The position numbers and the translations under genes were made by a program. Below are positions 1 to 12,048 of a stretch of DNA of 64,000 nt, piece after piece. Every line of letters starts with the position of its first letter. The first letter of the stretch is position 1. Source of the stretch: Oxytricha trifallax (Eukaryota; Ciliophora; Spirotrichea; Sporadotrichida; Oxytrichidae). The stretch lies in contig ARYC01017997.1 in NCBI GenBank assembly GCA_000711775.1, forward strand, positions 40,097 to 104,096, read 5' to 3'. A model generated the notes under the pieces. The model saw nothing but the letters and a program-made list of their open reading frames with translations. It was not told the origin of the DNA and did no database searches.

Positions 1-1
1 A

Positions 2-3000
2 ATGGGTTGTTGCTCAACCAAGCCTTAGAATTTAAGTAAATTGAATTCACAAGGCTAACCAATCAGTTAGCCTACTCCAATAACCAATACATAGAACCCA
101 AGGATTAATAACAATATAAGACAGATGAATAAACCACAACAACAGGATGCCTAGAGAATATCAGAGAAAGGGAGAGTGGACACTCCCTTACTAACAGAGG
201 ACAACTTGGCTAACAACGGTGGCATGATAAGCAATAGAAATGTAGACGGTCAGTAATAAATTAACACCTTTCTTGTGCATAATTCAAGATAAGATCCATA
301 TACTCAAGGAAATGTAATGGCAAATGATTAGTCTAAGAATATTAAGATAATTAATGTTGAAAACTTGCTAAGCAACGCAAAACCTTAAAAGAAAAGAGTT
401 GAATAGTTCTTTGATATTTCCCCAAAACTAAATAGAAAACATCAGATCTATCATTTTACTAATAAGTTCCCAGTTTAGAGGCCGTATTCAAATTTATCTG
501 ACTGGCAAAAAATTGTCTCCAAAAATTTAATTATTTTACATTTACATAAATTAGCAAATGACAGAGGATGAGATTATTAGCAAAATACTATAATTAAGAA
601 ATAGAAACTGGATTTAAGAATAAATTAAACTACACATCGAAATTAACTATTAAGGTGCTGCATCCTTTGAAAGTTTAGTAACGATAAGAAAAAATATACA
701 ATTAAGGGATCATTTCAATTGGCTAGTTTGGGCTATATCTCAGTACTATTTTAATTTGAGTTTTACTTTGAATTTAATTTTTATTAACTGCAATAATAAT
801 TCTTAAAAATATTTCCAATTGAAGTCTCAAGATAATGGGTATAACCTACCTAAAATTGGTACTAAAAATTGGAGTGAAGGATTCGAATATAAAGGCCTTT
901 ACGTTAGAGTTTTACCATAAGAGGATGCATACCACATTAAAAATGAAATCCTAGGGTTAAAGTATGTTTATACTGAGTTGTAAGAACTTAGTTCTATGGC
1001 CCCACAGCTTCAATAACAATATGGCAGTTAAAAAGACAACTTACATAAAGATGTAATGATGCCTTTGATTACAGGAGTAAGCTGTGGAGGATTTTATCTA
1101 TATGCAACTCCAGTAATTTATACGCAAGAGCTTGAACCTGCCAAAGATTTTTTCAAAGACCAAAACATTAATGGAAGCAAGGTTTTTGTTGGTCATAACT
1201 CCTCAGTTTTCAATCAGTAAAATTCTATGTAGATGCAGGCTATTTTAAATTAAAGCAATATCTCATACTCATATTTGCACAATAACATCTCACCAAGCTT
1301 CGTTTCGGACTCCCTCTTTAAATTCATGCCACTGCTCAAGAACCTAACTATTTAAAATATGATTCCAATAATAGACTTTGAAGAGTACAATTAAAAGTCA
1401 GATGATTAAAAAGATGAGATTGATTTGAAATATTTCCTGATAAATGTTTTTGATGCACTCCCTCGCTTAAGTGAAAAGAAAACTTCAACTCATATGATCA
1501 GATTTCCCTCTTTTATCAATGATGAAATAACTTTCCACGAATTTCCATCAAATAATCTCATAGAATCTAGGAAGCTTAAAGGCATGATCAGTTCCCAAAG
1601 TGAGTAAGATATAAACGCTGATGAGGACGAGGATTAATCGACAGATTTGAATGGGAAGTTTACTAAAAAGTACTTGACAAAGCATGGGTGGGATTTCTTG
1701 CTTATGTAGAAGAAAGGAATAACAAATGAAAACAAAAGAGCAACTTCTTTTTACATCTATATTTTTTAGTTTATATTATTAGGATATATATTACATGGCC
1801 AGAGAAATTTAGCTCATTAAGAAGCAAGCCCCTTGTGAACCAAAACAAAATTAGCAGAACATTTTGTTCATTGATGAATTTTAGCAAGAAAACTCATTGT
1901 TTGAAGAGAAGAAGGTTCCCTCAAAGTACCTCTCACCACATAAACAATCTATCTTTAAGAGAAACGACTCTACTGGAGAAAAAGATAACAAAGTTTGTGG
2001 AAATATTTTGCTGACTGCTTACAACTATAAGAAGGACTTCAAATTAAAGTACTCCATGAACAATTGTTTTGATAATATATTTATATCATACCTTATCAAC
2101 GAATATTGAATCTCTCTTTTCAGCTTCAATTGACTAAGTTGTTAAAGTAATTGAATAATCAGACAATATATATAATTCTCAATCAATAAAGGAGCTATTT
2201 CATAGAAAAGGGTTAAACCTAAGGTTTTAATGGGTAGTACTAGCTAAGCTTAGATAAAATACCTAAAGAGATCAAATAATGTTTATTATTAATTAAAGTA
2301 TTTACTAATGATTGACATTTTCTTAAGGGTTATGAGAAGAATTCTTAATGAAGAGATTAAAATAAAAGCATTCACATAACATCCAGTGCCATCAGAAGGA
2401 GGGGCAATTTTCGAAGAATATTATTAGGGCAGTTAGGTTGATTGTTACAAAGAATTTATCAGCACTTTTATGAACGCCATTTTAAAGAAAAAAGTTCAGA
2501 AAAATAAACAGATATTTGATGAAGCATTACTTGGACTGTTCTTATCTAGAATGGCTATACTTGGTTTAGTCTACAACCTTATAATTCTTTAAGTTATATT
2601 TTAGAATCAAATAATAACTATAGTCTCAAAAAAGAAGAATTCTTTTACCTTGAATATTTTAAACACTATTATAATATTAATTAATCGAAAGACATTTTAG
2701 AAGATATAATCGATGCTCCTTCAAGAAACCCTACTTACTTCATCAATGCTGTCCAAACTTACTTTAAGGTCGAATTCAAGCCAGAAATATTAAGACTAGT
2801 TAGGTAAGATAAACTTCTTTTCTTAAGCAAAAGTCTCCCAACATAAAAGAATGACATCAAGACAATATAACTAAAGATAGATAATTACTTAACACTCAAG
2901 GATTAATCATACTTCTTGTTGGCAATATTTAATTGTTATACCATATGTGTTTAAAAAAAAGATTTTTCATTAATAATTTGCAAGGCTCATATCAAATGCA

Positions 3001-5071
3001 AGTGGTAAAGATAGCCCTGCTAAGAAATTAGTGACTAAAATAAAAACAAAGAGCGAGAAAGATAAACTTAAGCAGTCTTTTTAAAAGCCATTCAACCCAA
3101 ATGGTAGTATAATCAGTGACTCATTCGCATTAAATTCAGCGAGAAGCAGAGTAAATCAATCAGGCATAGGTCCTCAAGGTATTTCACTGCATTAAACTTC
3201 AATGATTGATAACTAAGAGACTAAGACAAACAGAATCTAACCTGGTTAGTAAATTATAGGTAACAAAGATTCACTCTCAACTATCAGGTAGTATCATAAT
3301 ATGGATAAAGCTATTTTAAATGACTCTGCAGAATTTGGATCTCCACCAATTAACAAAACCAAATTGAAAAATGTTCAAAATATTCATGAACAAGTTATAG
3401 ATTTTACAAAACTTTCTAAAAGGAACAATTTTAAGCCTTCGTAAATGACTGAAATCATAATTCCAAGCAACCTATATAAACTTAAAACATATTTGTCTAA
3501 TAACCCAATGTACTACTTTGATGATCAATCTAAAACTTATATTCTTTTTTATATATTACATTGGAGAAACTTTAACAATATTCAAGTCGTATTATGAAAT
3601 GCCAACTCTTGATATTGTTGATGAATATAAGTAAATAATTTAATTATTATGATAATTAAGTATAAATTAATCAAATTAATTGTTTAGAAATTAATAATCA
3701 TTTTTCAAATGTATAATTTAGGTATTTCAATTAATATAAAATTACTAATTTTGAATGGTCAATGATCTTAGAATCATAACTAAAAGACGTCTTCTCAATT
3801 TATGGAGGGGAGCAGATCCTATTAGAAGCTTTTCTTTATTAGGCAATACTTATATACTTCTACAGAAACGACTAAGAAGAGCTATTTAAAATTCTGAGCA
3901 AAATTAAAGAAATGGTAGTCACTATCCCATATATAGCTCCAGAACAGCTGATCTTGATCTAAATTCTGGTAGGTCTTTATTTTGAAGATTAAAAGGATCA
4001 ACATCCAATGGAAGCAGAGAAAAACTATTTGATAGCAATGATTTGCATTCTTAATCAATATGGAGATCCTCGAGGAAGAGGAAATATGACAGTTCCTTAT
4101 TCTCTTTTTATCTCTTGGAAACTCTCATTGATTTCACTAGCTGAAGAAAAAAAGCTTCATGACTCTGAATATGCTGAAGAATTATTCGATGCTTCACTAA
4201 AATGTCTCTTTAATCACAAAAGAGTCTACAAGCAGCAATAGTTTTAATAGGCAAGTTAAAACAAGAATAAGAACCAGGATCTACCTCCGTAGTCTTAGTG
4301 GGAATCAGAATAAGAGAAATTAGAGCTAGATAAACAGTTATTTGACATTAAAAGATATAAGAGTAAGCCTTTTAATGTTACTTATGCAAGTGGAGTTCCA
4401 AAGTCAAACACAATACTTATTAAAAGCAAAATGGCTAAAGACAATTTGGCAAGTATCTCTAACCTTCAGAGTAGCAAAGATAGATAAGAAGCATCAATTG
4501 TTTACGTTTCTTCAAATCACAATTTCAATAGTGACAAAAATGCACTTTCGAAAATGTCAAGGCAGAAGTAGAATAATCTTACAGTGGCTTATGAGAAGAA
4601 TACAATCGACACAAGCATCAAGTCTTATTAATGCTTTAATTATTTTAAAGAAAAATTATATAAGTCTCGTAGCCATATTCCAAAATTAAATAAGAAAAAA
4701 TCAAGCCACAAAACTAATGATTTTGATGTAGAGCCTTCTGATATAGATTTAGAAATTGAAGATGAGAATAAGAATTTATTTATTGAAGAAAACTTTAAAA
4801 ATAATGAATGGTATATTGGTGAATGTCCTTTCTAGCACTGGTCTCTTTACAGATAATAAGTAGCTTCTATTCTTTAAGCTCATAATTGACTTATTAGTAT
4901 TATTTTATTTATAAATCCTGTGATCGCAAAGAATAATTAAGCATAGTAACAGTTCTAAAAGCAGATATACAAGGACATTATGTAAAAGTTCTTGCCAAAG
5001 GACTTATTTTACCAGTGGATTCTCAAATTTAATCCAATGATGTATCAGAGTGGAACCCAATGGTCAAATGA
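2..5071 (+). CDS. Large N-terminally MGCC protein, weakly CLU-like
   Basis: Read with TAA/TAG as Gln, a long gene opens at ATG 2 (MGCCSTKPQ) and ends at TGA 5069. MGCC suits N-myristoylation plus palmitoylation, so a membrane-attached protein is inferred. Eight GT-AG introns keep the frame open: 515-554, 1706-1769, 2066-2123, 2281-2327, 2494-2549, 2918-2984, 3631-3721 and 4860-4897, giving about 1,530 residues. One frame change near 3540-3590 is unresolved and could be an IES or a sequence error. After the third intron the text HRKGLNLRF, then an RDQIMVMRRIL stretch, recalls the RGINxRYLG region of the CLU (clustered mitochondria) family; this match is weak. The middle (about 3100-3500) is Ser/Asn-rich and probably disordered, and 3740-4240 looks helical. 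The C-terminus reads IVTVLKADIQGHYVKVLAKG. Function is unknown. Confidence 0.7.
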
Positions 5072-5108
5072 ATCACTACGAAGTTTAATCTTCAATAACA
5101 ACTAGTAA

Positions 5109-6805
5109 ATGGTTTCATCCTCTGGATCTTCGGCAGTGATGAGTAGCCACCACAATATGTCAAGTAGTCACCAATCATTAAACAGCAGTAGTTAGCCTCA
5201 ATCTGCAAAAGATAAGAGAAATTTGCATTTAGGAAGCTATTCGTAGATACTTGGCAAGGAAGTTGGAGGAATTAATAAATAAGAAATGTGTGGAATTTTG
5301 TTTTCGATGGGAACTGATAACAATGGGTAACTTGGGTTAGATGTCCTCAGTTAAGATGATCAGCATTCAAGTCACACTCCCAGTATCAAAGTTATATCAT
5401 TTAAAAAAAGTGTATTTGTAAGGAATTACTTTATAAGTTTTGTACCCAAGAATGATAATCTCTTTAAAAGATGAAGTAATAAGAGAAGTGTGCTGCGGAA
5501 ACAGCCATACTATGGTTATCAATATAATTTTTTCATGATTATAAAATAAATATCAATATGTCTGGATAGGTATTTGTGTGGGGAGCCAACCAAACTGGTC
5601 AATTAGGATTAGGTGATAATTCTCCTCAGATTGTAAGAAAACCCATTTTAAATCCATACCTACAAAATATCAGCAAGCTTTCAGCTGGATATGAGCATTC
5701 AATAGCTATAACAAAAAGTAATGAACTTTACATTTGGGGCAGTGGTGGACTTTGTGGAATTGGTACATTAAAGCAATAAAATGCTCCAGTTAAAATTGAT
5801 TTCTTTAACAAATCAAAGATACTAACAGCAGTTTGTGGAGGACTTCATACTGTAGCAGTAACAAAAGATTGGGAGGCTTACTCTTGGGGTCTGACTGAAG
5901 GTGGATAGTTAGGATTGCCATAATCCACAATTGTTAAACTCTGTTAAGGATAAGGGGATGAACCCTAAGTATTGACACCTCAAAGAATTCCTAAGCTTGA
6001 AGGATTGTAAATTGCTTAAGTGGCATGTGGAGAAGCTCATTCAATAGCAATGACCAAGGATGGCACTATTTATGGATGGGGTTAAAGTAATTATGGATAA
6101 CTTGGACTCGGCTTTTCTGGGGATTCATTTGAACCAGGTCTTGGAATGGAAAAAAGTAAAGTATATGAACCTCAGGAAATCAATGGACTTAAGCATGAGA
6201 AAATATCCAAAATCATTTGTGGAGCAACTTTCACTTTATTCTAAACTGATAAGGGAGATTTATATGGCTGTGGAGTAAATGATCTTGGATAACTAGGTTT
6301 AGACACTTTTATGGAAGAAATGTAAATTGCTAGTCTAGAGAAAGTGAAAAAGGGCAAACATAATTAAACCTCAGATGTTATTCTTCCCACAAGAGTTATT
6401 TGCTTTTAGGGAATAGCAATTCATCAAATAGCTTGTGGAGAGAGTCATTCCTTAGCAGTGAGTGGAGATGGCATGAATATGCTATGGGCATGGGGTATGT
6501 TTAAAAATGGGTAACTAGGGCTAGGAGAAGTGACTATGAAGCTAAATCCAAGGCCAGTTCAATCGCTGTGCTCTTCTCAAATCTAGCGTATAGCCTGTGG
6601 AAGCATGCACTCAGTTGCTTTGATTGGAGATACGAATCAGATTAGCATATATTCCACACAGTTCTATAGTAGTAATGAACAAATAAAAAACTACTATGTT
6701 TAAGATATCAGAGGACTTGCAAATAATTGGCAAAATGAATAAAATATGCATTAAGATTTCCTCCCAGTGGATTTAAACGAGGGGCTTATATAAAATCCTT
6801 AATGA
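5109..6805 (+). CDS. RCC1-repeat (beta-propeller) protein
   Basis: RCC1 repeats run through almost the whole gene: GTDNNGQLGL, WGANQTGQLGLGD, WGLTEGGQLGL, WGQSNYGQLGLG, CGVNDLGQLGLD and WGMFKNGQLGLG, each paired with a CGxxH(S/T) segment such as CGNSHTMVI or CGEAHSIAM. This is a full propeller of about six to seven blades. Such proteins act as nucleotide-exchange factors or protein-interaction platforms; no kinase or other domain is fused. The ATG at 5109 is the first plausible start after the upstream stop (5071), giving a Ser-rich leader of about 60 residues before the repeats. The frame is interrupted by a GT-AG intron (5410-5470) and a 34-bp IES (5518-5551). After removal it reads KKNEVIREVCCGNSHTMVIN, then MSGQVFVWG. 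The stop is TGA at 6803-6805. The substrate or partner is unknown. Confidence 0.88.
5518..5551. other. Short IES in the RCC1 gene
   Basis: The 9-mer TATCAATAT occurs at 5517-5525 and again at 5551-5559, flanking 25 bp of almost pure A/T. Keeping one copy of the repeat joins ATG GTT ATC AAT to ATG TCT GGA in frame and rebuilds an RCC1 blade; left in place, the insert adds a TGA. No GT-AG pair gives an equally good join. Pointer repeat, small size and AT-richness are classic for an internal eliminated sequence removed during macronuclear development. Confidence 0.8.
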
Positions 6806-6894
6806 TTATAAGTTTGATAAAAGTTTGAAATCATGTTTTAATTAAAATAAAGTAAAGTTAATAATAAGTTTTTAACAAAATAAAAGTTAAAATA

Positions 6895-9417
6895 ATGATG
6901 CAAAGATTTAAGAGTGGAAACTATTCACAAAGTTCAATGACTGGCAATGATGTAAATGAGAGGAAATCTGATTTCTAAGGGCTACTTCAATCTGAGATTA
7001 TGAACAATATGCAGAATGCTAACTCAGAAGTCAAAGACTTCTACCTTAAATAAAAAAATATTTTATATAATAATTCAAATACAATATTATTGAATTTTTA
7101 GGCAGAAACAAATTGCTGTTTAAACGAGATCAGGAAAGTTGATGCAGAGACAAAATCAGATTGAAGAATCTAAAGGAAGACCAAGTTAGAACAGTGATCA
7201 TTCCTCTTTTCAAGATCAAATGTCACCAGACTCAAACGCTTCCCAGAGAGATTTCAAATCTCCCTAAGAATCTCAAAACCCTAAGAAAAGAAGCTATTAT
7301 AATTATTTAAACTAGCTAAAATTTTTATTCCACATCTAAAAGAGTAGTTGAGTTGCCAATTTTTCAAAAGAAGGATTAAGCGTCTGGTAAGGATTCTCAG
7401 ATGAGTGGCTTGGGTAATGTTGACAACTCATCAGGCATGGAGTCTTAAATGAAATGTTTGGATAATATGAATAAAGATGCACGCATTAAGACTCAAAATA
7501 GAAATTTGGATGGTGTTGACAAAGCTGACCAAACTGAAGATAAGACTAACCAGTCTGTGGATAAGGCAGACCAAACTTTGGATAAGGCTGATTAAACTGC
7601 GAATAAGGCTGAAGATGAAGATGAAGAAGAAGGTCTTATCGATTGGGAAGCTGAGTATTTTAGCGAATAATATGATGTTACAACTCACTTGCAAGAGCTC
7701 AAAGATCATGTCTTCATTAAATCTTTCGAAATTTAGATGCATAAAATTATTTTTAAAATAAATTAACACTATGACTTGCGAGTAAATGGAAGATTTCGGA
7801 TTCAAGATATTGAGTGACGCTTCACTCTATCGTAGATACAAAGAGTACCTTCTAAGAAAGGCATAGAAGGAAGCAGAAAAGGAATCGAAGAAAAATTCAT
7901 GCAAGCAAAGCACAGAGCATCAACCAAATAACCCTGCAGAACTTGACAATAGATATAATTCCTAAAATTTTGGTGATAATATGAATCATCAAGATTAAAA
8001 CTCCTCTGAATTCCATTCTACCTCTAAAGCTAAGGAAAATCTACAAGATGAAGCACACCATGCAACCCCACCTTAAATCAACAAGTTTCATGCAGATTAA
8101 AATGATATGGTAGATCCTCACTATTCTGGAAGTAATTCCAATCACACAAACCAAGGAAAATTGTGTGACCATTTCATGGAATTGACTGAGTCTGAGAATT
8201 AAGAGAAAATGTAATCTGCAGAAGAGACAAATCATATTTTGCAAGGCACTAGAATGAATAATCCCTTTTTGCAAGGCATGAGAATGAACAATCCCTTTTT
8301 GCAAAGAATGAATAACCAGCAAGAAGAAGAGAAAGTATCAACTTTTAACGATGCTAACTAAGCTTAAGGTAGAAACCAAACTAAGAGCAAGTAGGTGAAT
8401 GTCATTAATAACCTTGCTAGGCCAAGTAAAGCACCAGAGACACCAGGTTTATCGGAGGTATATGCAAGATGTTGCAAGACTAAGGTGACCTAATCTGTAG
8501 GAGACCAATAGATGGCTGATAGCTCACAACAAATCAACCAATAAAGAACTTTCTAAGAATCTAACATTTACCCGAAATAATTAAAATAATAGATATTTAC
8601 AACAACAAAAGAACTTAAAATTTATTACCATATGTTTCTACCGACAACCCCCTCACTCCCATAAAATACCCCATTTATTATAAAATTCATATCTCCAGAG
8701 TCTCAATTTTTTTCTTTCTTGTCATCTCAATCACATTTTATGGGTTATTCAATAAATTATATATTTTTCTCAATATCATTTATATCAGTCAAGAAATTTT
8801 TACTAGAAAATTAGTTTTAAAATTAATATGTAATAATCATATTGACTATAATAGATGAAATTTTATTTATATAATTTTATTATTCCTTAAACCAATTTCA
8901 TATTCTTTTGAACATCAACTATAGATATCATTTTATTTTTTTGGATTTGTTCAACTTTGTATATTATTTTTTTTAATTTACTGAATTTAAAATATTTTAC
9001 ATAATTGGACTCAAGCAGACCGCACTGCCATTCTAGAAAAGTGTCTCAAATTCTGATGTTAGAGAGGAATCAAAATCTTAGGTGCCTGGCTATATGCAAT
9101 CAACTTTCAACAACAGATTGAGGAATACTTAGATTCCTGCATCGATGATTTAGACTACTGGAACATCTTTGACCTCTAGAACCACAGGAACTAACGGTAT
9201 GAATATGGCTTCAAGCAAGCAGACTACCTAACCATCTCTCACTAACCAAAGTGGCAAGATTGCAAACTAGATCGGTACAAATGTCGGAGCTAACCAGAAG
9301 AAAACTGAGCCCTAAGTGAATGATCAGACTATGAAGAAGAAGGGAGAAGCAAAGGGAAATGCGAAGAATACCAAGGCCAATCTCAACAAATCAAACCATT
9401 CATCAGAAAATGAATGA
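6895..9417 (+). CDS. Asn/Gln/Lys-rich low-complexity protein, function unknown
   Basis: Begins at tandem ATGs (6895, 6898) and ends at TGA 9415-9417. I recognise no family. The frame is open over long stretches with TAA/TAG as Gln but switches near 7060-7105, 7300-7340 and 7740-7800, so introns or small IESs are likely there; a CAGAA direct repeat (about 7014 and 7102) is one possible pointer pair. Visible pieces are a degenerate repeat of about 8 residues (DKADQT-like, 7510-7610), an acidic patch EDEDEEEGLIDWE, a basic helix rich in Lys/Glu (7840-7900), and a 12-residue tandem repeat (8239-8311). The C-terminal exon (9001-9417) is Thr/Asn/Lys-rich. A 429-bp IES splits the gene. Composition suggests a disordered protein. 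Confidence 0.6.
7509..7611 (+). repeat. 24-bp-type coding repeat (DKADQT)
   Basis: Reads VDKADQTEDKTNQ, SVDKADQT, LDKADQT and ANKAEDED: about four degenerate 8-residue units in the low-complexity gene. The antisense reading of this stretch is a spurious open frame. Confidence 0.75.
8239..8311 (+). repeat. 36-bp tandem coding repeat (MNNPFLQG)
   Basis: Two near-identical 36-bp units encode RMNNPFLQGM and RMNNPFLQRM, with a partial third copy before and after. It looks like recent slippage or unequal exchange inside the gene at 6895-9417. Confidence 0.8.
8567..8995. other. 429-bp IES in the low-complexity gene
   Basis: Coding-like sequence stops after ATT TAC (TTTAC at 8567-8571), about 430 bp of very AT-rich DNA follows, and coding resumes at TTTAC 8996-9000 in the same phase (TTT TAC ATA ATT GGA CTC AAG). 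Removing one repeat copy and the insert leaves an open frame. The 5-bp pointer is short, so the exact boundary could differ by a few bases, but the composition change agrees with it. Confidence 0.65.
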
Positions 9418-10077
9418 GAGATGAGGATATAGTCATGGACATGCAATTTTATGATTAATTTATCATATTTTAAAAGTAATCAATCGTTCAGCTAAATCCT
9501 AATAATTGTGTTAAATCGTGTATTATTTTATATTTGTGTGTACTCAAAACTAATCTACTGAAAGCGATTTCCTAATAGAAATTGAAATTAATCATATCTA
9601 ATTTATTAAAACTGTTACTAAAATAATTTAATCTTATTTATAAATAATATAAGATATGACATGACTCTATTTAAGAATTTAATTTATAAATTCTTATATT
9701 TTTCTGCAATTTTAATCATTTTTTTTAGGAAAAATAAAATCATCGATCCAATTAATAAGAAATTTTAATAATTTTTATTTTTCATAAAAAATCCAAAACT
9801 TAATAGGCCTATATGATATTTTATCTTTTTTACGGAATTTTTTTCGAATAAAATTGATAGTAAATCTCTAATTCTTACTCTAAAAAGCCAATCAAATTTC
9901 TGATAAAAATCCTGAAAACAAATAGAAAATAGATTTTTATAACAGTCTAGAATGCTCAGGCCAAAATAAAAATAAATATGAAAGTAAAAATATTTTTTAC
10001 TATAAAAATATCAGAAAATATTGGTGATTTTTATTTTTATATTACTTTATTTCATATTGTAGAAATACATTTGAATT
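9418..10077. other. AT-rich intergenic DNA, no gene seen
   Basis: Very AT-rich DNA downstream of the third host gene. I see no open frame with coding character, no C4A4 end and no TBE-like stretch. Confidence 0.6.
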
Positions 10078-10460
10078 TGAAAAAATAATTATAATTAAAT
10101 TAAATTCAAATTTATTTCGTGGCAGTTAAAGTTGTCCAATTTAAACGATCTTGGGCTCATTCGATAGAGAATTAAAAATTAGCTGGACTTTACTATTGGC
10201 GGTACTATTTTATCGCATCGAGTGAGCGAGATAACTTCATTTTAATTAAACTCATCTAAATTCATTAAATTATACCCTCACATTAAATAAGAGTTGATTT
10301 GCTCACTCGATGCGATAAAATAGTACCGCCAATAATAAAGTCCTGCTAATTTTTAATTCTCTATCGAATGAGCCCAAAATCGTTTAAATTGGACAACTTT
10401 AACTGCCACGAAATAAATTCGAATTTAATTTAATTATAATTATTTTTCAAAATTCAAATG
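10078..10460. mobile_element. Foldback (palindromic) element FB1
   Basis: Two arms of about 165 bp (roughly 10078-10245 and 10285-10460) are near-perfect inverted copies around a short AT-rich loop. Shared text includes GTGGCAGTTAAAGTTGTCC and GGGCTCATTCGATAGAG. The inner arm carries TGGCGGTAC, then ATCGCATCGAGTGAGC, a core that recurs in FB3 at 60.7 kb. No gene is inside. A non-autonomous foldback or MITE is the simplest reading. Confidence 0.8.
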
Positions 10461-10837
10461 TATTTCTACAATATCATAATTTTTCGATTAAAGAATTTTT
10501 AATTTTAAATATAAATTTTTTAGATTAAAATTCAATAAACTAGTTTAATCGTAATAAATTAGAAATTTAGTTACGCAGAGAATTTAATTAAAATTGTTAA
10601 TACAGTCTATAAAAATATCAAGCAAGCAGTAATAATAAATAATTCTAATAACATAACTGAATGTACCGAATAACCTATTATTTTCCAACAATAATGCGAA
10701 AACCTCTAGCAAGACTGAAAATACTTGGATGACTCTATGGGATGTTATAAGTATTGCGTTTGATTTAAAAGTTGTCTTTATTAAATGAGAGGTATAAAAG
10801 CATGGTTTTAAAACAGTATAGAGCTGATGCTTCTACT
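10461..10837. other. AT-rich spacer, no gene seen
   Basis: No coding frame, terminal repeat or similarity to other parts of the window could be seen between FB1 and the first TBE remnant. Confidence 0.5.
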
Positions 10838-11366
10838 ATAAATGCAAGGAATTAAAACCTCTGAAATTGCTTGATATAGTTTTTAAATGATAAAAGGCAG
10901 CAATTAACGCATAATTTATTAGGGTTCTATAAGGTTTAATAGAGGATTAATGTTTAAATATTAGTAATGTGGTAGTTCCCTGAATCATATCTTTCTAAGT
11001 TGCTGTTTGAATATATCTATTTTATAATTCTCTTAGCTTAGATTGATAATAGTAGAAAATTCAAGCTCTCTTAGACCTCAATTAATCTTTTATTTATCTA
11101 AATTTTGCTTGATTTTTAGTTTGAATCTCTTTCATTCTTTTAGCTAAAATAATATTTTTTAGCATGTCGCTCTCTATTATTATTAGTTCTCGGACTCAGA
11201 TACTGATATAGTATTTTCGCCTCTCCAATCTTCTCTCTCTGTAGAATATATCCTTGAGTGACATATACATTTCCTATGCAGATATTTGCATTCTTTTTAG
11301 CCTCTTATAATCAATAATATAGATCCTTAGAGGTTGAAACTTCATAATTATGTTGTCTGGTTTTAA
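10838..11366 (-). mobile_element. T1: old TBE remnant with a 57-kDa gene tail
   Basis: The left end is decayed (AAAACCTCTGAAATTGC, matching AAAACCTTTCAGTAGTTTG of T4) and is followed by the subterminal GTTTAATAGAGGATTAATG block. From about 10985 the reverse strand matches the kinase-like part of the 57-kDa gene, including the CTCTCTATTATTATTAG segment and the words before the catalytic loop. The frame is broken many times. It stops where T2 begins. The rest of T1 is not visible beyond T2, so it was truncated or has diverged. Confidence 0.65.
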
Positions 11367-11496
11367 GTCTCCCAAAACATTTTAATAAGATGTTTTAGTG
11401 ATTTTAATTGTTGGGTATTATTGGGGGTCTTATTTGGCTTAGTAAAGAAAACGGAGGTTTTATGCTATATATTATAGGTGATTTAATTAAAATCAA

Positions 11497-11909
11497 TTTT
11501 TACTTACTTGTCTTTGTTATATTTCTTTAATCTTGCTCTCTCTCTCTAATGTTTAATTTATATCATTTAATGATTGGCGAGGATAGTAAGGAGCTCTCAC
11601 GATTACCATATCTATTATACTTTTAATTTTTTTTCAATTTCTATTAATTTCTAAGCATAATTGGCTTACTTGATATGCTTCAATGCCAGACATTAGACAT
11701 GTTATCCATAATAATCTCTAATGATTTAGCAGTAACTGCCAATAGATCTTACTTAACTGAGCCATTTGTCCAGCTAACGTTATGCTATCTTATAGTAAAG
11801 CCTTATTGAAATCAATGACAACTAATTCTAAAGGGAAGAGATTTAACATAAAATTTTCAGACTTCAAATATCTATTGACATATTTAAGTTCGTGCAACTC
11901 TTTCATACT
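11497..11909 (-). pseudogene. T2 57-kDa protein gene, C-terminal fragment
   Basis: Reverse-strand similarity to the end of the TBE 57-kDa gene: text around the catalytic loop (complement of CTTCAAATATCTATTGAC near 11870) down to the C-terminus. T3 interrupts it at 11910. Frameshifts and a rewritten catalytic loop mark it as dead. Confidence 0.7.
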
Positions 11910-12048
11910 CAAAACCCCAAAACCTCTTAGTGAGGTTTATAAGTGCTTTGATTTGTAGGGTATATTTGGGGTCTTATTGGGTTTATTAGAGAAAACGCAG
12001 GTTTTATGTGAGTTTAATGAATATTTAATGAGTATTAGTGTACTTAAT

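Noticed and set aside
5388-5456. Interruption in the RCC1 gene as an IES with pointer ATA
   Set aside because: A GT-AG intron at 5410-5470 also restores the frame with a better RCC1 match, and a 3-bp pointer is weak evidence.
7431-7805. Reverse-strand open frame, hydrophobic and Leu/Ile/Ser-rich
   Set aside because: It is the antisense of the DKADQT coding repeat; TAA/TAG-as-Gln reading of the + strand gives the sensible protein.
11910-11926. Internal C4A4 repeats as true chromosome ends or telomere-addition sites
   Set aside because: Every such block lies at the end of a transposon with inverted orientation at the other end and, in most cases, a target duplication.
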